The position numbers were made by a program, and so were the translations under genes. The notes below the pieces were generated by a model. It worked only from the letters and a program-made list of their open reading frames with translations, was not told where the DNA came from and ran no database searches. A stretch of 9,960 bases of DNA from an uncultured Collinsella sp. (lineage in GTDB: Bacteria > Actinomycetota > Coriobacteriia > Coriobacteriales > Coriobacteriaceae): contig CABUVH010000065.1 of assembly GCA_902494935.1 (NCBI GenBank), forward strand, positions 1 to 9,960, written 5' to 3'. Positions 1-5,105 of this stretch are shown here, one piece after another; position 1 is the first letter of the stretch; every line of letters starts with the position of its first letter.

Positions 1-607
1 CATCCCCGCGACCGAGTCGCTGCTGCGCGACTGCATCGCCCGAGGCGCCGACGACGCGCTGCTGCTGACCGATCGCGCCTTTGCAGGTGCCGATACCCTG
101 GCGACCACCTATGCTCTCAAATGCGGCATCGAGGCGCTCGACGAGGACTTCGACCTGCTCATCTGCGGCAAGATGGCGGTGGATGGCGATACGGCCCAGA
201 TTGGTCCCGAGCTTGCCGGTGCCTTTGAGATTCCCTGCGTGACCGACGTGAGTTGCGTGCAGAGCGCGGGCTTTACGACCTGTGGCTCGCTGGCGCTCAT
301 TCACGGATGCGATGCCGGCGAGGAGACGGTGTATCTTGAGATGCCGTGCGCGATGACGACTGCCAAGGAGATTGGCCAGTTGCGTATGCCGAGTATTGCC
401 GGTATTCGCGCGGCGGAGGAGGCGGACGTGCGCGTGGTCAGTGCCGCCGACGTGAACGCCGACCCCGCGCGTTGCGGTCTTGCCGGGTCGCCGACACAGG
501 TCGTGCGCTCGTTTGTGCCCGACCGTGACCAAACGTGCGAGGCCGTTGAGGGAACGGCGTCCGAGCAGGCGGTAAAACTTGCCAAGATTATCGAGGGGAT
601 GGCATAG
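1..607 (+). CDS. etfB: Electron transfer flavoprotein beta subunit, 5' end outside window
   Basis: The frame is open from base 2 to the TAG at 605-607, giving 201 residues. ETF beta chains are usually about 260 residues, so roughly 60 N-terminal residues lie left of the window. The ETF beta signature is clear: CGKMAVDGDTAQIGP (DGDTAQ from base 182) followed by IPCVTDV, and near the C-terminus GSPTQVVRSF. EtfB pairs with EtfA. In the family it binds AMP in simple ETFs, or a second (bifurcating) FAD and NADH in bifurcating ETFs, and passes electrons between a dehydrogenase and other carriers in the cytoplasm. The stop codon abuts the etfA ATG with no spacer, and an AGGGGA ribosome binding site for etfA lies inside the etfB end (594-599), so the two are co-transcribed and probably translationally coupled. 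The bifurcating type is inferred from the ferredoxin-fused partner. The NADH- and FAD-binding N-terminus cannot be inspected here. Confidence 0.95.
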   Translation, partial: IPATESLLRDCIARGADDALLLTDRAFAGADTLATTYALKCGIEALDEDFDLLICGKMAVDGDTAQIGPELAGAFEIPCVTDVSCVQSAGFTTCGSLALIHGCDAGEETVYLEMPCAMTTAKEIGQLRMPSIAGIRAAEEADVRVVSAADVNADPARCGLAGSPTQVVRSFVPDRDQTCEAVEGTASEQAVKLAKIIEGMA

Positions 608-1813
608 ATGAGCGGACTGATTATCGATAGCGAAGCCTGTGTCGGCTGCGGTCGCTGCGTTCGCGCCTGTGCCTCGGGCGGCATCGTAGTGGAAGGCGAA
701 CGACCCAGCCGATGCGCCCGCGTAACCGACGGCTGCATCCTATGCGGTGGGTGCGTCGACGCCTGCCCTGTCAACGCTATCTCGATCGAGCGTGACGAGA
801 CCGCCGGCGCGGTTGACCTCGATGCGTATCGAGACATTTGGGTATTCGTGCAGACCGACGAGCACGATACGGTGACTCCCGTTGCCTATGAGCTTATGGG
901 CAAGGGCCGCGAGCTTGCCGATGCTCGTGGCTGCCGTCTGGTGGCACTGGCCGGCATGGGCCCCGAGGGTTCTCTCGGTGACCTGGAGCATCTGGTTTGC
1001 GCGGGCGCCGACGAAGTCCTGGCCTGTCGCGACGAGCGCCTGCGCCAAAACGATGCGGAGGTCTACGCCAGCTTGATCTGCGATTTGGTAGCCGAACGCA
1101 AACCCGAGGCCATCCTATACGGTGCGACCGCTTTTGGCCGCGAACTGGCACCCGGCGTTGCCGTGCGTTTGCAGACGGGCCTTACGGCTGACTGCACCGT
1201 ACTTTCGATGGATACGGAGACGGGACTGCTGCAACAGACGCGTCCGGCGTTTGGCGGCAACCTGATGGCCACCATTGTCTGCCCCAATCATCGTCCCCAG
1301 ATGGCAACGGTGCGCCCCGGTATCTTTAAGGCTCCCGACTTCGACTACGGCCGTTCCGGCACGATCACCCAGGTGATGCTTGCGGAAGACGCCAGGGCTC
1401 GTGTCGAGATTTCGATTCCCGCCGAGGAGTGGGGGCAGCAGGCTTCGATCGCCGATGCCGAGCGCCTGGTCGTGGTGGGTCGCGGCATTGGTTCCAAGAA
1501 AAACCTGCCACTGATGCGAAGGCTTGCCGAGGCCCTGGGAGCCGAGCTTGGTTGCACGCGACCTGTCGTGGAGGCCGGCTGGTTGGAGTATCGCCATCAG
1601 ATTGGCCAGACCGGCGTATCGGTTTCGCCCAAGCTTCTCGTGAGTATCGGTGTTTCGGGCGCCATCCAGCATCTTGCCGGCATCGGTGGGGCGGAGTGCA
1701 TTATCGCCATCAACGAGGACCCGGATGCCCCCATTTTTGGTGCTGCCCAGTACGAGGTTGTTGGGGATGCCGTCGAGGTCGTCGAGGAGCTGCTGGCCCA
1801 GCTTGAGCGCTAG
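608..1813 (+). CDS. etfA: Electron transfer flavoprotein alpha subunit with N-terminal 2x[4Fe-4S] ferredoxin domain
   Basis: A 401-residue protein. Residues about 1-60 are a bacterial-type ferredoxin domain with two cysteine motifs: C11-x2-C14-x2-C17-x3-C21 and C43-x2-C46-x2-C49-x3-C53-Pro. These should hold two [4Fe-4S] clusters. The first motif is followed by Ala-Ser-Gly instead of the usual Pro. Residues about 75-250 form the ETF alpha N-terminal domain. The C-terminal FAD domain is shown by GRGIGSKKN (from G293, after R292), QIGQTGVSVSPKL (from Q331) and the IAINEDPDAPIF segment. Ordinary EtfA is about 310-330 residues, and the extra length here is the ferredoxin module. The same fusion is known in EtfA of anaerobic bifurcating complexes such as caffeyl-CoA reductase-Etf (CarE) and lactate dehydrogenase-Etf (LctC). 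Its role would be transferring electrons between NADH, ferredoxin and a flavin dehydrogenase. The dehydrogenase is not in the window, so the substrate is unknown. The gene starts directly at the etfB stop, and its own stop shares a CTAG with the convergent HD gene. Confidence 0.96.
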   Translation: MSGLIIDSEACVGCGRCVRACASGGIVVEGERPSRCARVTDGCILCGGCVDACPVNAISIERDETAGAVDLDAYRDIWVFVQTDEHDTVTPVAYELMGKGRELADARGCRLVALAGMGPEGSLGDLEHLVCAGADEVLACRDERLRQNDAEVYASLICDLVAERKPEAILYGATAFGRELAPGVAVRLQTGLTADCTVLSMDTETGLLQQTRPAFGGNLMATIVCPNHRPQMATVRPGIFKAPDFDYGRSGTITQVMLAEDARARVEISIPAEEWGQQASIADAERLVVVGRGIGSKKNLPLMRRLAEALGAELGCTRPVVEAGWLEYRHQIGQTGVSVSPKLLVSIGVSGAIQHLAGIGGAECIIAINEDPDAPIFGAAQYEVVGDAVEVVEELLAQLER

Positions 1814-2622
1814 GCGCGCGCCAGCCAGTCGCGCATCTCGTCCTTTAGGCGGCTCCAGGTTGCCTGCGTGGCGGGGTCGGTAAAGGGCCGCGTGATGCCA
1901 AAGGGCGCGTCGAGCAGGCGGTGGATATCGCCCTGTTCGCGCGCCAGCGCGCGGCTTGCTGGATAGACGAGCTCAAACATAAAGCAGATGAGTCCCACCA
2001 AGAAGTCGGCGGGCTCGTTGCGTTCATCGCGTGCGACGCAGCGGTGCTCGTCAAAGGCGGCAAGTATCGGCGACGAGAAACGGCTGCCGAGAAACGTCTT
2101 CTCGTCCACCTTGAGGATGGTGTCGACGGTGCTGTCGGCGATGGTACGCATAATGTCGATCTTGTCGCCATCGCGCACGATATCGCAGAAGCTCCGTGTG
2201 CGCTCGTCGAGCTGCGCGGGTAGACGGAAATCGCTGTGATAGGCAATGCTCGCTCGGATGAGCTCATCTTCTGCCGGGTCATCGATAAAGTCGCGGATGC
2301 TCGTTACGGCGGGTGCATCGGCGGGATTCTCGCCAAAGAGGATCTCGATGCCCAGCACCGCATGGCTCATGCTCTCGGCGTCCTTAAAGGTGTCCCAGCG
2401 TCGCAGCTGCTCAAAGCGGCCCATATCGTGTAGCAGGCCGCAAAGCCATGCCAGGTCAATATCTTCTGACGACCAGCCCTGCTCGCGCGCTACGGCATCG
2501 CATGCCTCGGCCACGTGGTACGTATGCTCGATTTTGAGCGCGATGCGTGGGTTGGTGGCGTCGTAGGCATCGGTGTAGCTTTTGAAGGCCGCGCGCGCCC
2601 GGTCTCGATCGATAGCTGTCAT
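1810..2622 (-). CDS. HD-domain metal-dependent phosphohydrolase family protein
   Basis: A 270-residue soluble protein with no signal peptide or membrane segment. The HD superfamily metal ligands are visible in order: H33 or H36 (EHTYHV), the H65-D66 doublet in LLHDMGRFEQ, H87 (SMSHAVLG), H129 (YHSDF) and D153 (DGDKID). This extra-histidine pattern resembles HD proteins that cleave phosphoester bonds in nucleotides or signalling molecules, but the sequence does not reveal the substrate. It has no GYP motif of c-di-GMP phosphodiesterases and no synthetase domain of RelA/SpoT type, so neither role should be assigned. The start ATG (2620-2622) is preceded by AGGAAG (complement of 2628-2633) at about 5 bases. 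The gene is monocistronic, convergent with etfA (4-base overlap of the stop codons) and divergent from azlC. Paralogues of this kind are usually annotated only as HD domain-containing protein. Confidence 0.88.
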   Translation of the reverse strand: MTAIDRDRARAAFKSYTDAYDATNPRIALKIEHTYHVAEACDAVAREQGWSSEDIDLAWLCGLLHDMGRFEQLRRWDTFKDAESMSHAVLGIEILFGENPADAPAVTSIRDFIDDPAEDELIRASIAYHSDFRLPAQLDERTRSFCDIVRDGDKIDIMRTIADSTVDTILKVDEKTFLGSRFSSPILAAFDEHRCVARDERNEPADFLVGLICFMFELVYPASRALAREQGDIHRLLDAPFGITRPFTDPATQATWSRLKDEMRDWLARA

Positions 2623-2639
2623 AATGACTTCCTAAAAAG

Positions 2640-2668
2640 TTGTGTCTTTCGATCCGGTGGCAATTGTA
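2640..2668 (+). promoter_or_regulatory. Possible weak promoter for azlCD
   Basis: In the divergent space between the HD gene and azlC, TTGTGT (2640-2645) and ATTGTA (2663-2668) are separated by 17 bases. The match to the sigma-70 boxes is only partial. If it is used, transcription would begin near 2675. That leaves a normal leader for the ATG at 2749 but almost none for the alternative TTG at 2680. This is a guess from spacing and position only. Confidence 0.2.
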
Positions 2669-2734
2669 GGTGAACTCGGTTGCTGCCGGATGATGATTCT
2701 GCCGTGTCGCTACATGCGGCTCGGAGACCTTGTC

Positions 2735-2740
2735 AGGATG
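2735..2740 (+). promoter_or_regulatory. Ribosome binding site favouring the azlC ATG start
   Basis: AGGATG, followed by AGA, sits about 9-10 bases before the ATG at 2749. It supports that start over the upstream in-frame TTG at 2680, which has a competing GTAGGTG at 2666-2672. The match is moderate, so the start is not settled. Confidence 0.4.
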
Positions 2741-2748
2741 AGAAACGT

Positions 2749-3441
2749 ATGGTGCTCAAAATCGTTAGAACCGTCTGGCCGGTGATGCTTACCTATGTTG
2801 CAATAGGCGCGCCGTGCGGAATGATCATGGGGCAGACGGGAATGGAGCCCTGGATGGTCTTTGCTCTAAGCAGTACGTTTGTGACGGGCAGCGGCCAGTT
2901 TATGATCTGCAACCTGTGGCTGGCGGGTGTGCCTGCAGCATCGATCGTCGCGAGCGTTGCCGCCATCTCCTCGCGTTTTGCGCTTTACTCGGCATCGATC
3001 GCACCGCATCTGAGGGGTGCCTCGAAGCGTCAGACGCTGGCTGTTGCCGCGACACTTACCGAGGAGGCATATGGCATCTCGCTTGCCAAGTTGGTTGAAG
3101 GGGAGGATTGGGGCCCGCGCGAGTCCTTTGTGCTCAACGTGATCCTCATCGCAACATGGGGCGTTTCGTGTACGATGGGCGCCATCGTCGGCGCCGTTGT
3201 CGATGTTCCCACCGCTATTGCGGGTTTTGTCTGCACATCGCTCTTTATCTGCCTGCTCTTTTCGCAGCGACTGTCGCGCGGCAATATCGTAGCTGCCGTT
3301 TTGGCTGCGGTGTCCGTCGCCATATGCAAGCTCTTGGGGTGGACGAATATCGCCGTGCCGGTAAGCGTGCTCGTCGGCGTTGTCGCGGCGCTTGCGTGCG
3401 ATGCTCTCGCCGAAGGAAGGGGCGCTTGCGATGCCCGTTAA
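2749..3441 (+). CDS. azlC: AzlC family branched-chain amino acid exporter, large subunit
   Basis: From the ATG at 2749 the protein has 230 residues, the usual size of AzlC/YgaZ proteins. It is strongly hydrophobic with about five to six membrane segments. The N-terminal part (VWPVMLTYVAIGAPCGMIMG, then GSGQFMICNLWLAG) fits the AzlC family pattern of a first helix pair followed by the GS-A/G-QF motif. The TEEAYGIS segment matches the conserved acidic stretch between helices. AzlC with AzlD forms an inner-membrane exporter of branched-chain amino acids or analogues (as in B. subtilis AzlCD, E. coli YgaZH and C. glutamicum BrnFE). The azlD gene overlaps its end by 11 bases, indicating one operon. 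An in-frame TTG at 2680 would add 23 polar residues (LPDDDSAV...), which look unlike the start of the family, so the ATG is preferred. Export of a specific amino acid is inferred from the family. Confidence 0.9.
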   Translation: MVLKIVRTVWPVMLTYVAIGAPCGMIMGQTGMEPWMVFALSSTFVTGSGQFMICNLWLAGVPAASIVASVAAISSRFALYSASIAPHLRGASKRQTLAVAATLTEEAYGISLAKLVEGEDWGPRESFVLNVILIATWGVSCTMGAIVGAVVDVPTAIAGFVCTSLFICLLFSQRLSRGNIVAAVLAAVSVAICKLLGWTNIAVPVSVLVGVVAALACDALAEGRGACDAR

Positions 3442-3754
3442 TGAGTTTTTGGTCCTGTGGCTGTCGTCATGGGCGGCTATCGCATTTTTCCGCATTGCCC
3501 CGGCGTTTGCTTTGCGCGGGAGAACGCTGTCGCCCCGCGTTACCGAGGCCTTGGGTTATATCCCGCCCGCCGCCTTCGCGGCACTGGTTGCTAACGATTT
3601 GATAAGCCCTGGCGCTTTTGACGCCGGCTTGTGGCAGGGCTTGATTCCCTGGATTGCGGCTGCCGGCGTCGTGGCGGTGGCAATCAAGACAAAGTCGATG
3701 CTATGGTGCTGTGTTTCGGGCATCGTGCTCTATATCGTTTTGAGCCTCGTATAA
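3431..3754 (+). CDS. azlD: AzlD family branched-chain amino acid exporter, small subunit
   Basis: A 107-residue protein, typical of AzlD/YgaH (about 100-110), with about four hydrophobic helices. It begins MPVNEFLVLWLSSWAAIAFF and has RIAPAF, then LGYIPPAAFAALVAND, matching the AzlD pattern in which an arginine-proline end of helix one is followed by the Y-I-P-x-A/V motif. The ATG at 3431 lies 11 bases inside the end of azlC and is preceded by a strong purine-rich site (AAGGAAGGGG, 3413-3422) at about 8 bases. The longer frame from 3380 merely runs into azlC coding sequence and was not used. The small subunit is required with AzlC for export. No terminator hairpin is obvious in the 140 bases after the stop, so some read-through into kdgT is possible. 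Confidence 0.88.
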   Translation: MPVNEFLVLWLSSWAAIAFFRIAPAFALRGRTLSPRVTEALGYIPPAAFAALVANDLISPGAFDAGLWQGLIPWIAAAGVVAVAIKTKSMLWCCVSGIVLYIVLSLV

Positions 3755-3818
3755 GAGCAGGACGCGTTTTCATTCCGGCCAACGAATCCAATTTCCCACC
3801 GAGGCGGTCTGCTTCTTC

Positions 3819-3830
3819 TGGTACCATGGT
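3819..3830. promoter_or_regulatory. Operator-like overlapping palindromes upstream of kdgT
   Basis: TGGTACCA (3819-3826) and ACCATGGT (3823-3830) are two perfect 8-bp palindromes overlapping by four bases, giving TGGT-ACCA-TGGT. They lie about 65 bases before the kdgT start, a normal place for an operator. The half-site TGGT/ACCA recalls operators of GntR/FadR-type regulators of sugar-acid genes (UxuR/ExuR), but no regulator gene is present here and short palindromes arise by chance. Confidence 0.25.
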
Positions 3831-3883
3831 CAAACTTTACTGTAGCAAAGCGTGACGTGGGCTTTTGTTCTGCGTCAGCGGAA

Positions 3884-3890
3884 AAGGGGG
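3884..3890 (+). promoter_or_regulatory. Ribosome binding site deciding the kdgT start
   Basis: AAGGGGG ends four bases before the ATG at 3895. It is close to the ideal AAGGAGG and supports this start over an in-frame TTG at 3865, which would add ten residues with no site in front. Confidence 0.6.
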
Positions 3891-3894
3891 TTTC

Positions 3895-4917
3895 ATGGCA
3901 CAGGGAGCGACCGCCAACGAGCAAAAGAAATTCAAGGTACCGCGCACCCCGGGTGACATCATGATCTACCCGATGATCGTCGGCCTTTTGCTCAATACCT
4001 TCTGCCCACAGGTCTTTGAGATCGGCGGCTTCTTTACGGCAGCCTGCCGCGGCGGCTCCAACACCATCGTTGCCGCGATCTTGCTGTTTGTGGGCGCCGG
4101 CATCAGCTTTAAGTCCACACCGGGTGCCATCAAGACCGGCATCGTCGTGCTGATTCCTAAGCTTGTGGTGGCAGCCGCGCTGGGCCTGGGCGTTGCGTAT
4201 TTCTTTAACGACAACCTTTTGGGCCTGAGCTCGGTCTCAATCATCGGCGGCATTACGTTTTGCAACATGGCGCTCTACACGGGTATCATGGGCGAGTTCG
4301 GCGACGAGTCCGAGCAGGGCGCTGTCGGTATCCTGTTCTTTACGGCCGGCCCCGCCGTCACGATGATCATCCTTGGTGTTTCGGGTCTCGCCAACATCCC
4401 CGTCGGCACCATCATCGGATCCATCCTGCCGCTTGTTATCGGCATGGTCCTGGGCAACTTGTTCCCGTTTATCAAGAACCTGTTGGTTCCCGGCGCCAAT
4501 CCCGCGATCGCTGTAATTGGTTTTCAGCTCGGTGCGTCCATGAGCCTTTCGAGCTTCATCGCCGGTGGCATTTCGGGCATCCTGCTGGGCCTCATCACGC
4601 TCTTTATCGTCGGTCCCATTACCTTTGCCTTCGAGCGCCTGTGTGGCGGCAATGGTAAGGCGGCTGTGGCATGTTCCACCATTGCCGGCACGGCCATGAC
4701 CACGCCGGTCGCCCTCGCCGAGGTCGCTCCGCGCTATGCCGAGCTTGCGCCCACCGCGTATGCGCAGATCGCCACTGCCGTCATCATCACGGCAATCATG
4801 GCCCCGATTCTGACCGGCTGGGTCGATAAGAAGTTCTGCCAGGGCAAGGAAGACCTGTCGCCTGCCGGTGTCGAGGCCATCGAAGAGGCTGTCGCGACCG
4901 ACATCGATGGCGAGTAG
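3895..4917 (+). CDS. kdgT: 2-keto-3-deoxygluconate permease (KDGT family)
   Basis: A 340-residue membrane protein with about ten hydrophobic segments and short polar ends. Family similarity is recognisable along its length to E. coli KdgT (327 residues). It has TPGDIMIYPMIVGLLLNTF (compare IPGGMMLVPLFLGALCHTF), then FVGAGISFK, a central TAGPAVTMIILGVSGLA, LGNLFPFI, and near the end GGNGKAAVACSTIAGTAMTTPV with an LAEVAPRY segment that matches the KdgT C-terminal block. KdgT is a proton-coupled importer of 2-keto-3-deoxygluconate, a pectin and uronate breakdown product. No kdgK, kdgA or uronate genes are adjacent, so this is an orphan permease and the true substrate could be a related sugar acid. 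It follows azlD by 140 bases with its own ribosome binding site, and is followed by a strong inverted repeat. The E/D-rich C-terminal tail (last 25 residues) is probably cytoplasmic. Confidence 0.87.
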   Translation: MAQGATANEQKKFKVPRTPGDIMIYPMIVGLLLNTFCPQVFEIGGFFTAACRGGSNTIVAAILLFVGAGISFKSTPGAIKTGIVVLIPKLVVAAALGLGVAYFFNDNLLGLSSVSIIGGITFCNMALYTGIMGEFGDESEQGAVGILFFTAGPAVTMIILGVSGLANIPVGTIIGSILPLVIGMVLGNLFPFIKNLLVPGANPAIAVIGFQLGASMSLSSFIAGGISGILLGLITLFIVGPITFAFERLCGGNGKAAVACSTIAGTAMTTPVALAEVAPRYAELAPTAYAQIATAVIITAIMAPILTGWVDKKFCQGKEDLSPAGVEAIEEAVATDIDGE

Positions 4918-4962
4918 CAATCGATACCCATCAATGATTCCGGCGTGCAACTCGCGCCGTTT

Positions 4963-5006
4963 GAGCGCCCGAACGAGAGCTGTCTTGCAGTGACGTTCGG
5001 GCGCTC
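4963..5006 (+). terminator. 13-bp perfect inverted repeat after kdgT, probable terminator
   Basis: GAGCGCCCGAACG (4963-4975) and its exact complement CGTTCGGGCGCTC (4994-5006) enclose an 18-base loop. It begins 45 bases after the kdgT stop. The downstream TGCTATTATT is only partly T-rich, and the loop is long for an intrinsic terminator, so termination may be incomplete. The right arm and loop occupy the place expected for the -35 region of the next gene's promoter. Confidence 0.6.
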
Positions 5007-5015
5007 TGCTATTAT
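5007..5015 (+). promoter_or_regulatory. Extended -10 promoter for the GGDEF gene
   Basis: TGCTATTAT is a TGn extended -10 element with five of six bases matching TATAAT (hexamer 5010-5015). There is no good -35 box at 17 bases (GCAGTG), which is common for extended -10 promoters. The predicted start near 5022 leaves an 80-90 base leader before the GTG at 5106. It lies immediately downstream of the inverted repeat. Confidence 0.45.
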
Positions 5016-5016
5016 T

Positions 5017-5073
5017 CCCCTTACCCCTGCGGAGAAAGGGGCGTTTATTGCCCAGACACGAATCGGGCGATTC
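5017..5073 (+). promoter_or_regulatory. Structured 5' leader of the GGDEF gene
   Basis: Several short complementary elements lie in a row. CCCCTT (5017-5022) or CCCCT (5024-5028) can pair with AAGGGG (5036-5041). GGGC (5039-5042) can pair with GCCC (5050-5053). GAATC (5060-5064) and GATTC (5069-5073) form a hairpin whose loop GGGC (5065-5068) is also complementary to GCCC 5050-5053. This allows mutually exclusive folds or a small pseudoknot. It does not match a c-di-GMP riboswitch or another class I recognise. At DNA level the 5060-5073 dyad could equally be an operator. Confidence 0.3.
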
Positions 5074-5090
5074 TGACCACTTGGATATTG

Positions 5091-5099
5091 AAGGGAGGG
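5091..5099 (+). promoter_or_regulatory. Ribosome binding site deciding the GTG start of the GGDEF gene
   Basis: AAGGGAGGG ends six bases before GTG 5106-5108. The in-frame TTG at 5088 would place this site inside the coding region and is therefore unlikely to be the start. Confidence 0.6.
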
Positions 5100-5105
5100 C
5101 GTCTA

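Noticed and set aside
301..1672. Long minus-strand frames (178 and 185 residues) opposite etfB and etfA
   Set aside because: They lie exactly antisense to well-recognised ETF genes. Their translations are rich in Arg, Ser, Thr and Pro without any domain, as expected for G+C-rich shadow frames.
2866..3495. Minus-strand 209-residue frame opposite azlCD
   Set aside because: It is antisense to two clear membrane genes. The product is polar and low in complexity, and there is no ribosome binding site or family resemblance.
4237..4950. Minus-strand 237-residue frame opposite kdgT
   Set aside because: Its translation is dominated by Gly, Asp and Arg, the reverse complement of hydrophobic membrane codons. 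It is a shadow of kdgT.
5017..5105. A c-di-GMP riboswitch before the GGDEF gene
   Set aside because: The leader is short and lacks the conserved GEMM core sequences. Only simple complementary segments are present.
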